A stretch of DNA of 5,413 nucleotides from VBAS01 sp044867875. Lineage in GTDB: Bacteria; Bacteroidota; Bacteroidia; Chitinophagales; Chitinophagaceae. Each line of letters begins with the position of its first letter. The first letter of the stretch is position 1. The notes under the pieces were generated by a model. It had not been told where the DNA came from. It saw only the letters and a program-made list of their open reading frames with translations, and did not search any database. Both the position numbers and the translations under genes were made by a program. Shown here one piece after another: positions 1 through 5,413 of the stretch. The stretch is taken from NCBI GenBank assembly GCA_044867875.1, contig JBIOVR010000467.1, forward strand, positions 1 to 5,413. Reading direction: 5' to 3'.

Positions 1-177
1 CCAAGAATTCATCGACTCCAATAGAGTGTAAAAGGATTGATTCCATAGACAAAAAATTTTGATTAAAAATATCATGTAAATCTTTGGCAGAGTCCAGACT
101 GCAGCTCAGCTAATTTAATGCAAGTTCAATTTTTTGTTGGTAAGATTGAAAGGTTTAATGGGTGTTTGGCAATAGTT
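1..177. other. Left-edge intergenic DNA, no supportable gene
   Basis: All frames are broken by stops. Two plus-strand frames run in from the left edge and could be the last residues of an upstream gene, ending with a stop at 29-31 or at 60-62; nothing favours either. On the minus strand a 33-codon stop-to-stop stretch covering roughly 10-110 has a protein-like composition but no start context or recognised motif. If a plus-strand gene does end here, it would converge on the minus-strand membrane-protein gene that ends at 178. Confidence 0.4.
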
Positions 178-876
178 TTAATCTCGCCAGGACAGTTTGA
201 TCGCTTCAGTTCTGCATTCATCAATTGTTTTTTTATAATCGCCTTTATAAAATTTATATTTTACACCCTTATGCCATGAGCAGGTTCCTCTTCCCTGAGA
301 ATGACTGATATGTCCATCATTGCATACTGAGCCATTAAACTTGTATTTTGATTTCTCATGAATTTTTTCAGTTAAAACATCTACTGGGGTCAATCCCTCT
401 ATTATTCTTGGAATAAAAAAAAGACTGACTAATCCTACAATAATCAATATGACTTTAAAGCTTCCAAATCGTTTGGTGGAAGATGATGATTTTGAAACTT
501 GTTTTGAGACAATATCAACATATTTACTCGCCAAAATATTTCTTATTCTTCTTTCCGCGTTTTCATCAGCTAATTTTAATTGTTTTGCATCAAAGTGGCT
601 ATTCAAATAATGGTAGAGCTTTCCCGTGTCATTATCAAATTGCTTAAGCTTTTTGTCAACTTGAGAGAGGTTGTCAGTTTTCTGTTGTGGATTGAATTTG
701 ATAATCTCGTTATGCCGGATATTTATTAATGCGATATACCAAGCGGATTGCAAAAGGTTCTTGTCGATATTTGGAAATTTACTAAAAAAGAAGTCGGCAT
801 CCCCCAAATTATATTTTCTAATAATAATCGCACAGTTATTTAAAGTGCCCGTTAAATTTTTGTCGGAAATTGTCAT
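178..876 (-). CDS. Single-pass membrane protein with C-terminal DUF3761-like domain
   Basis: This is a 232-residue protein of unknown function. Residues 1-130 are hydrophilic, charged and probably helical, with no signal peptide. A Lys/Arg/Ser-rich stretch (about 127-141) leads into one hydrophobic segment at 141-158. By the positive-inside rule the N-terminal part is cytoplasmic and the C-terminal 70 residues face the periplasm. The tail carries a compact motif: C185-N-D-G-x-x-S-x-S, then G-x-C199-S-x-H202-x-G-V, with a further C221. This spacing matches my memory of DUF3761, which usually reads CSxHGGV; here a Lys replaces the first Gly of that GG pair. C185, C199 and C221 could form disulfides or bind metal, which is inference. 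The ATG at 876 is followed by an uninterrupted frame to TAA at 178. A WYL-regulator remnant ends 21 bp upstream on the same strand. The domain call is from recall of the motif, not a search. Confidence 0.8.
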   Translation of the reverse strand: MTISDKNLTGTLNNCAIIIRKYNLGDADFFFSKFPNIDKNLLQSAWYIALINIRHNEIIKFNPQQKTDNLSQVDKKLKQFDNDTGKLYHYLNSHFDAKQLKLADENAERRIRNILASKYVDIVSKQVSKSSSSTKRFGSFKVILIIVGLVSLFFIPRIIEGLTPVDVLTEKIHEKSKYKFNGSVCNDGHISHSQGRGTCSWHKGVKYKFYKGDYKKTIDECRTEAIKLSWRD

Positions 877-897
877 TGCAAATTATTTCTAACGGTT

Positions 898-1098
898 TCA
901 GTATTGTTTGAATGCTCTATGATGCGTTTCTTTAATAAGTGACTTTGGTTTAATAACTTTCATGTTGTCGCTGAACGATAGAAGTTCCATTATAAAATAA
1001 AAGGTGATACACAAAGTTAATTTTATTTGAAGTTTCTTTTCGTTGTGTCTGAAAAATATATAGTCAGTGTTCGGCTTTTTTTTGCCCCAGTTTGACAT
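898..1098 (-). pseudogene. Remnant of a WYL-domain transcriptional regulator (C-terminal tail)
   Basis: This 66-codon open frame ends at 898. From about residue 16 it reads like the extreme C-terminus of Bacteroidota WYL regulators: a beta-strand rich stretch, then M-E-L-L-S-F-S-D-N-M-K-V at 37-48 and I-K-P-K-S-L-I-K-E at 49-57, ending in a short helix finishing Q-Y. In WYL proteins the corresponding block is typically LLSFGdxVxVlxPxSLxxEI followed by a helix and a Y near the end. Here the usual Gly after SF is Ser. A full regulator has about 300 residues (HTH plus WYL core). All of that is missing: the first 15 residues look unrelated and three stops lie immediately upstream in frame. It could instead be a chance ORF or a truncated expressed peptide. 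The match is from memory of the family and needs a profile search. Confidence 0.55.
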
Positions 1099-1105
1099 TT
1101 ACTAT

Positions 1106-1192
1106 TAACTTCAGAATAAAATTTCTACTTTAGTTCTTCGTTCGATCGCTGTCGACAAATAGATAAAGTCCCTACTGCGCAAATGCCTAACC
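1106..1192 (+). repeat. Spacer block 1, related to the block at 2016-2096
   Basis: This is intergenic DNA in front of the secreted-protein gene. It shares ordered similarity with the spacer in front of the lipoprotein gene: an identical TAACTTCA (1106-1113 and 2016-2023), an ungapped 24-base stretch with 18 identities by hand count (1129-1152 and 2026-2049), and an ACTGC (1174-1178 and 2078-2082) followed by a loosely similar GCC-ACC stretch. GCCTAAC is at 1185-1191. The role is unknown; candidates are a degenerate recombination site, a shared leader or promoter region, or an old duplication. Confidence 0.35.
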
Positions 1193-1207
1193 TTAGAAGT
1201 TATAATT

Positions 1208-1948
1208 ATGAGCCCTCGTATATCCACAATTTTTCTAGCCTTCCAATTTTTAGTATTGAATTCTTATAGTCAGATGACTTCTAAATCTATTGACAGCCTC
1301 CTTAGTGGGACTTACGGGAGATTAATGCAAGTTGATGATGAGGTCAGATACGACAGTATGGCTCCATTATTCAAAAAACAGTTGGTAAATTGCATTTCCT
1401 CGCCATTATCCTTCAATAATACATTAGATAGTCTTGAAACGTTGATTACCATCAGGCAATCTCCAGACAAAAGAATAAAATTTTACAGTTGGGACGAACT
1501 AACTGGTGGGACATGGCATGAAATAACCGTTTTTGCACAATTCAAGGGCACAGGAAACAAGATATTGTATAAGCAAATTGATACCGATAAGGAAATGGAA
1601 GTTGGCGGTTTCACAGACAGTGAGATCTATGAAGTCGATGAAATAAGAGAAGATCAGAAAGTTTATTACTTGACTTTTGGGTGGGGCACTCATGGAAATG
1701 GTAATCATCATCAAATAATACAACTCTTCAAAATCGATGGTGACAGCCTGACTAAATGCAAAGTATTTAATCAACGTGAGGCCGAATTAGTTATCGAGTA
1801 TCCACGGAGTGAGAAATTAAATTTAGAGTTTGACAAAAAGACTAACACAATTTCATTTGATGAGTTTATTGCAAGCGAAGAGGAACAATTCGCGCAGAGG
1901 ACTGGAAAGAGAAAGAAATTGAAATTTTCAAATGGTTCCTTTCGGTGA
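1208..1948 (+). CDS. Secreted protein of unknown function
   Basis: This is a 246-residue protein. Residues 1-21 form a signal peptide: a short N-terminus with Arg4, a hydrophobic core at about 8-17, and a likely type I cleavage site in NSYS|Q, the pattern common for exported Bacteroidota proteins. The mature part has about 225 residues and no further membrane segment. It starts with a helical region (about 23-80), followed by alternating polar/hydrophobic strands. Two notable motifs are S-P-D-K-R-I-K-F-Y-S-W-D with T-G-G-T-W (85-103) and a Gly/His-rich G-W-G-T-H-G-N-G-N-H-H (158-168); the second could bind metal or form a loop, which is inference. The C-terminal end is basic. The ATG is preceded by AGAAG about 9 bases upstream, a plausible weak ribosome binding site. 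I do not recognise a named family. The gene stands alone, with about 175 bp to the next start. Confidence 0.82.
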   Translation: MSPRISTIFLAFQFLVLNSYSQMTSKSIDSLLSGTYGRLMQVDDEVRYDSMAPLFKKQLVNCISSPLSFNNTLDSLETLITIRQSPDKRIKFYSWDELTGGTWHEITVFAQFKGTGNKILYKQIDTDKEMEVGGFTDSEIYEVDEIREDQKVYYLTFGWGTHGNGNHHQIIQLFKIDGDSLTKCKVFNQREAELVIEYPRSEKLNLEFDKKTNTISFDEFIASEEEQFAQRTGKRKKLKFSNGSFR

Positions 1949-1960
1949 AATGCAACTGCC

Positions 1961-1990
1961 ACCTAACAGCGCTTGCTCCGGTGCTGGCTG
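1961..1990 (+). other. ACCTAAC motif and small hairpin after the secreted-protein gene
   Basis: Thirteen bases after the stop codon comes ACCTAAC (1961-1967), overlapping an imperfect hairpin: CAGCGC (1967-1972), loop of 8, GTGCTG (1981-1986), six pairs including one G-T. No T-run follows, so it is not a classic intrinsic terminator. ACCTAAC fits RYYYAAC, the first core box of integron attC sites, but no matching GTTRRRY partner is clear downstream. It may be a degenerate attC-like end or simply a 3' stem-loop. Confidence 0.3.
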
Positions 1991-2015
1991 AAGAATAAAT
2001 TTCAACAAAAAAATA

Positions 2016-2096
2016 TAACTTCAAATTTAGTTTTTCAATCGACTTCTGTTCCAGCTGAATGATCGCGGAATTTTAGCACTGCAGAAGGCCCCGACC
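2016..2096 (+). repeat. Spacer block 2, related to the block at 1106-1192
   Basis: This is the second copy of the diverged spacer described at 1106-1192, located just upstream of the lipoprotein gene. Beyond the 24-base core at 2026-2049 the copies drift apart, but ACTGC (2078-2082) recurs in the same order and lies 46 bases before the ATG, against 34 in copy 1. The right end merges into a GC-rich inverted repeat. Confidence 0.35.
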
Positions 2097-2104
2097 GGGT
2101 TGCC
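2087..2104 (+). promoter_or_regulatory. GC-rich inverted repeat upstream of the lipoprotein gene
   Basis: GGCCCC (2087-2092) can pair with GGG (2097-2099) and GCC (2102-2104) around a GACC loop with a TT bulge. AATTTT follows a base later. The hairpin lies 20 bases before the ATG at 2124 and is strikingly GC-rich for this region. It could be a weak attenuator or a leader structure that affects translation, or part of the spacer element. Function is inference. Confidence 0.3.
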
Positions 2105-2123
2105 CAATTTTAAACATATAGAA

Positions 2124-3242
2124 ATGAAACTATTTTTTCTAATACTAACATTGGCTTTTTCGACAGGTTGTAAAGAAAATCAAGATGAAACCATCAAAAA
2201 AGAAAACCCGACTTTTAAAGATGTATCTAAGGACTTTGTTCAGATCCCAGGAATTGCAATAACTCATAAAATAGCTATACAATGTGGCGAAGAATCTTTG
2301 CCAGTAAGAAAACGGGTCCTTTCGGCGGCTGAACTAGTTCTCTCAAATTCAGGGAGCCCTGATGGACAAAAATTGAATGACAGTTTGATAATTGCATATT
2401 TGTATAATGATACCGAAATTGAATTAATTGAAGAATCCGACGATTACTACAAAATTAAATTCAACTTCAAAAATGAGATTAAAGAAGGTTTTATTATTAA
2501 GTTGTTTTGTGGACACTCATCCATTGCTCAATCTTTTAATTCCCTTAAGTGGTTTCGAGATCCCAACTTTATAGTAAATCCTGGATTACTTCCTTATTGC
2601 AGAGTATTCGTTAGTGAACGATTTTACGATTTACTTTCCTTTGGAAAAAATTCAAAAGACCCCCTTAAGCATTTTTTAGAAACTGTACAGCAAACTCAAA
2701 CAGAACCTATCATTTTTTCAATTTTTGTAGGAGAAAGCAAAAGGGAGCTATACAATAATACTTTCTGGATTGGAAGCGATATGTCACCTCTTTTGCATTG
2801 CGTTCAAAATGCTTATTACACGTATGAACTTAGCAATTACACTAATATGTTTATAGTGACTTCTCCAGCATTACCTAAAAAAATTATTACTGACTCAATA
2901 AGTAACGATACTTTAAGAATAGTAACCAGGAATAACGATCCCGAACTTAATGAAGAAAAAATACTCCTATACCCAATTGATCAAAAACGGGCATTTACAA
3001 ATAGGAGCGGTGGTAAATGGGTTTTGAATGATACTCTTAAACTAATTGACATATCATACCTTTCAGACAATATTAAGATTCCAGAAACACAAATTGGACA
3101 TCAGTATTTTTATGAAGTATTAGAACGCTTTATTCAGGAAGTACTCCCCAAAAGAAGAGATACATATCTTGAGCATTACCTAGATAATGAATTTCCTAAA
3201 ACTACACCCGACAGCAGTTTACAGCAAGGGGATGATAGGTAG
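2124..3242 (+). CDS. Lipoprotein with SH3-like domain
   Basis: This is a 372-residue envelope protein. Residues 1-16 form a lipoprotein signal: Lys2, a Phe/Leu-rich core, then S-T-G-C16. Ser at -3 departs from the strict L/V/I lipobox but fits the looser Bacteroidota form. The residues after Cys (K-E-N-Q-D-E) resemble the Lys-acidic export tag known from Capnocytophaga surface lipoproteins, so surface display is possible. Residues about 49-128 look like a bacterial SH3 domain: L-P-V-R-K-R, then D-T-E-I-E-L-I-E-E, D-Y-Y-K-I-K-F and E-G-F-I, the usual order of VR, G(T)xVxV, WYKV and GWV positions. Residues 140-372 match nothing I recognise. I chose the ATG because it gives a proper signal peptide; an in-frame TTG at 2100 would add eight residues and bury it. 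The stop lies 15 bp before the phosphatase gene, so cotranscription is likely. Confidence 0.8.
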   Translation: MKLFFLILTLAFSTGCKENQDETIKKENPTFKDVSKDFVQIPGIAITHKIAIQCGEESLPVRKRVLSAAELVLSNSGSPDGQKLNDSLIIAYLYNDTEIELIEESDDYYKIKFNFKNEIKEGFIIKLFCGHSSIAQSFNSLKWFRDPNFIVNPGLLPYCRVFVSERFYDLLSFGKNSKDPLKHFLETVQQTQTEPIIFSIFVGESKRELYNNTFWIGSDMSPLLHCVQNAYYTYELSNYTNMFIVTSPALPKKIITDSISNDTLRIVTRNNDPELNEEKILLYPIDQKRAFTNRSGGKWVLNDTLKLIDISYLSDNIKIPETQIGHQYFYEVLERFIQEVLPKRRDTYLEHYLDNEFPKTTPDSSLQQGDDR

Positions 3243-3257
3243 AAAACAAAATCAAAT

Positions 3258-4190
3258 ATGAATAATTCAATTTCAGGGTACGATATTATTGGTGATATAC
3301 ACGGCCACGCAAAAGAATTAAAAGACATTTTGCAAAAAATGGGATATGCATTAAAGAATGATGTATGGGCCCACTCAGAACGCAAAGCAATTTTTGTTGG
3401 AGATTATATTGATCGAGGACCTGAAATAAGAGAGGCCCTTTCGATCGTGAAAAGCATGGTTGATGCGGGAAAAGCATTGGCCATTATGGGCAATCATGAA
3501 TATAATGCGCTTGCATTTAAATACCATAACCTTTCTGGAGGCCATATCCGGGAACATTCTATAAAAAATTTAATGCAGCATTATGAAACTATAAAACAAT
3601 TTAAAGATCATGATAATGAGTGGGATGACTATTTAGCATGGTTTGAAAATCTTCCCCTATATCTGGAAAAAGATGGCTTAAGAATAGTACATGCTTGTTG
3701 GGATGATAGTAATATCGATTTCCTGAAAAAGCTCAATAGCCCATTGACCAAAGAATTATTATTAAAAGCGCATATTCAAGATACTCAGGAGTGGAAAGTT
3801 TTTGAAGAAACCTTGAAAGGAAAAGAAATAACATTGCCCAATGGAGAATATTTTATTGACAAGGACGGGAATATAAGAACCGAATGTCGAACAAGATGGT
3901 GGTTGGGTTCCACAAACCTGACCTATGATCAATATTTATTTCATGCTCCTGATAAAGTAAAACCCCAAGAAGTTTCTTCAGAAGATTGGGCTGAAGGATA
4001 TAACAAAAACACTCCAGCTGTTTTCTTTGGTCACTATTGGCTGGAGGATGAAGCACCTCAATGGCAAGCTTCGAATGTTTGCTGCCTGGATTATAGCGTG
4101 GCTAAAAAAGGCAAGCTGGTCGCTTACCGACATTATTTTGATCAGCCAAATTCCAATGATAATTTTGTCATTACTGAAGCGATTAAATGA
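3258..4190 (+). CDS. Calcineurin-like metallophosphoesterase, PPP type
   Basis: This is a 310-residue cytoplasmic phosphoesterase with no signal peptide. All signature motifs of the PPP branch are present in order: G-D-I-H-G at 12-16 (metal ligands D13, H15), G-D-Y-I-D-R-G-P at 48-55 (D49), G-N-H-E at 78-81 (N79, catalytic H80), V-H-A at 144-146 (H145) and G-H-Y-W at 258-261 (H259). The set is complete, so a two-metal active enzyme is expected. It resembles bacterial Ser/Thr protein phosphatases and the ApaH/PrpE diadenosine-tetraphosphatase group; the substrate cannot be told from sequence. The roughly 110 residues between the VHA and GHYW motifs are longer than in a minimal ApaH-type fold and may form a substrate-specific cap. 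The ATG lies 15 bp after the lipoprotein stop, in an A-rich leader typical of Bacteroidota. hsdR starts 57 bp downstream on the same strand. Confidence 0.92.
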   Translation: MNNSISGYDIIGDIHGHAKELKDILQKMGYALKNDVWAHSERKAIFVGDYIDRGPEIREALSIVKSMVDAGKALAIMGNHEYNALAFKYHNLSGGHIREHSIKNLMQHYETIKQFKDHDNEWDDYLAWFENLPLYLEKDGLRIVHACWDDSNIDFLKKLNSPLTKELLLKAHIQDTQEWKVFEETLKGKEITLPNGEYFIDKDGNIRTECRTRWWLGSTNLTYDQYLFHAPDKVKPQEVSSEDWAEGYNKNTPAVFFGHYWLEDEAPQWQASNVCCLDYSVAKKGKLVAYRHYFDQPNSNDNFVITEAIK

Positions 4191-4247
4191 CGGTATTTTA
4201 ACTCTTTATGTAAATCAGGTCTTCTTTATTATATTTAGGCTCCACTT

Positions 4248-5413
4248 ATGCCTTTTTCCGAATCAGAGAGAATAACCCGAAAGAAAAGAATAGACACCCA
4301 ACTCAAAAAACTTGATTGGCAAATTCTGCCATATGTATTGGGTTTAGACACCTCAACGCTTTCAAATCATGCTGTGGAAGAGTATCCAACCGAAAACGGC
4401 CCGGCAGATTATGCCTTATTCGTCAACGGAAAATTGTTAGGTATTGTTGAGGCAAAAAAATATGGAGTAGGTGCACAAAATGTATTGGAACAGGCAAAGC
4501 GCTATGCAAAAGGTGTTATCCATAATGTTGGTAGATGGGGTGAGTATATGGTTCCTTTTTTATTCTCTTCAAGTGGGGAGCAGGTTTTCTTCTTAGATGT
4601 TCGCAATTCCCACAATTTAAACCGTGCCATACATGATTTTTATTCTCCATCGGCTCTCTGGGAATTCTTTAATCGAAATGAGGTAATGTCTTCATTATGG
4701 TTTAAAGAAACGCCAATTGACAATCCAAAATTGAGACCCTATCAAAGGAAAGCCATTGAAGCAACTGAAGATGCAATTATAGATGGGAAAAGAAAAATGT
4801 TGCTCGCCATGGCAACAGGCACAGGAAAAACTTTTACAACAGTAAACCAGATCTATCGATTACTGAAATCAAAAAAAGCAAAGAGGATCCTATTTCTTGT
4901 TGACAGAAAAGCATTGGCTGCACAGGCCGCAACCGCTTTTGCAGCGTTTGAAACACCATCTGGTCTTAAGCTCAACCAGGAGTATGAGTTATACAGCCAG
5001 CGATTTAAAAAGGAAGACCTGGATGAAAATGAAAAGTTTGATGTAAATGTTTTACCCAACGAATATTTGACAAAACCAGATGCCACAAAAACCTTTGTCT
5101 ACATATGTACTATTCAACGTATGGCAATAAATCTGCTGGGAAAAGATGCTGTGATGGGTGACGATGATAACGATAACGATGATGAATCTGATGCTGATAC
5201 ATTAGATATTCCCATTCATGCTTTTGATGTCATTATTGCGGATGAGTGTCATCGTGGCTATACTTCGAAGGAAAGCAATGTGTGGCGAACTGTGCTGGAA
5301 TATTTTGACGCGATAAAAATTGGCCTGACTGCTACTCCTGCAATGCACACTGTAGGCTACTTTGGCGAACCGGTCTATCGTTATACAGTGAGCGAAGCAA
5401 TATTGCAAGGCTG
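4248..5413 (+). CDS. hsdR: Type I restriction enzyme subunit R, N-terminal part (cut by window edge)
   Basis: HsdR is the ATP-driven DNA translocase and nuclease of a type I restriction-modification complex, working with HsdM and HsdS. 388 codons are visible with no internal stop; full-length HsdR usually has about 800-1100 residues. The N-terminal nuclease motif is P-A-D54-Y-A-L and E68-A-K70. The SF2 helicase follows: L-R-P-Y-Q (162-166), Walker A A-T-G-T-G-K194-T (189-195), motif Ia around L-V-D-R (217-220), motif II D-E-C-H (332-335), motif III L-T-A-T-P (360-364). An acidic stretch (305-316, nearly all Asp/Asn/Glu) sits just before motif II. The R-P-Y-Q and DECH-R-G-Y pattern suits the EcoEI-like group. 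An in-frame TAG at 4236-4238 makes ATG 4248 the first possible ATG; the ribosome site is weak. All key residues are intact, so the subunit looks functional. hsdM and hsdS are not in the window. Confidence 0.94.
   Translation, partial: MPFSESERITRKKRIDTQLKKLDWQILPYVLGLDTSTLSNHAVEEYPTENGPADYALFVNGKLLGIVEAKKYGVGAQNVLEQAKRYAKGVIHNVGRWGEYMVPFLFSSSGEQVFFLDVRNSHNLNRAIHDFYSPSALWEFFNRNEVMSSLWFKETPIDNPKLRPYQRKAIEATEDAIIDGKRKMLLAMATGTGKTFTTVNQIYRLLKSKKAKRILFLVDRKALAAQAATAFAAFETPSGLKLNQEYELYSQRFKKEDLDENEKFDVNVLPNEYLTKPDATKTFVYICTIQRMAINLLGKDAVMGDDDNDNDDESDADTLDIPIHAFDVIIADECHRGYTSKESNVWRTVLEYFDAIKIGLTATPAMHTVGYFGEPVYRYTVSEAILQG

Noticed and set aside
10..110. Minus-strand short coding remnant near the left edge
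   Set aside because: It has only 33 codons between stops with no recognisable family; protein-like composition alone is not enough.
671..892. Plus-strand 73-codon frame opposite the minus-strand membrane-protein gene
   Set aside because: It lies almost wholly antisense to a better-supported gene, has no motif, and has low-quality composition.
1091..1133. Promoter for the secreted-protein gene, using TTTGACA at 1091-1097 with TACTTTAG at 1126-1133
   Set aside because: The 31-base gap between TTTG (1091-1094) and the -7-like element is too long; pairing TTGACA with the closer AATAAA at 17 bases fits the E. coli pattern, not the expected Bacteroidota one. Block 2 lacks the -7-like TA.
1127..1181. 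Minus-strand frame reading like AIERRTKV, as a second piece of the WYL regulator (start of the WYL core)
   Set aside because: It is only about 18 codons, ends in TGA, and lies far too close to the C-terminal tail for a WYL domain. Too short to support.
1967..1990. Intrinsic terminator of the secreted-protein gene
   Set aside because: The stem is short with a wobble pair and there is no downstream T-run.
4205..4247. Bacteroidota-type promoter for hsdR, using TATATTTA at 4230-4237 as a near match to TAnnTTTG
   Set aside because: The last base mismatches, there is no TTG at the -33 distance, and the start point would fall only a few bases before the ATG.
4027..4275. Plus-strand 82-codon frame overlapping the phosphatase end and the hsdR start
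   Set aside because: It is a shifted frame of the phosphatase gene; both overlapping genes have strong family motifs and this frame has none.
1..5413. CRISPR array, tRNA, rRNA or insertion-sequence ends
   Set aside because: No regularly spaced direct repeats, no cloverleaf-like sequence with tRNA-type boxes, and no transposase motif or paired terminal inverted repeats were seen on either strand.

Overview
The window looks like an accessory stretch of a Bacteroidota chromosome (flavobacterium/cytophaga/chitinophaga type). The DNA is AT-rich by eye. Ribosome binding sites are weak or A-rich. One predicted signal peptide ends in the Ser-Tyr-Ser|Gln pattern common in this phylum, and one lipoprotein has a Lys/Glu-rich stretch after its lipidated Cys. 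The phylum is an inference from these traits; no rRNA, tRNA or species marker is present.

Layout. 1-177: no supportable gene. 178-876 (minus): a single-pass membrane protein with a C-terminal DUF3761-like Cys motif. 898-1098 (minus): a short open frame whose C-terminal two thirds reads like the tail of a WYL-domain transcriptional regulator; the rest of that regulator is missing, so I call it a remnant. 1208-1948 (plus): a secreted protein of unknown function. 2124-3242 (plus): a lipoprotein with an SH3-like domain. 3258-4190 (plus): a PPP-type metallophosphoesterase 15 bp behind the lipoprotein. 4248-5413 (plus, cut by the window edge): the first 388 codons of hsdR, the motor/nuclease subunit of a type I restriction-modification system, with its PD-(D/E)xK nuclease motif and helicase motifs I, Ia, II and III intact.

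How they fit together. The lipoprotein and phosphatase genes are close enough to be cotranscribed. hsdR follows the phosphatase by 57 bp on the same strand with no clear terminator between them. hsdM and hsdS would be expected beyond the right edge. The left part has small unrelated envelope genes, a regulator remnant, and two intergenic spacers (about 1106-1192 and 2016-2096) that resemble each other. That is what one expects of an island that gains and loses single genes. The clearest known function is DNA restriction. The most interesting open points are the WYL remnant, the related spacers with CTAAC-type motifs near gene boundaries, and whether the phosphatase belongs to the restriction locus.
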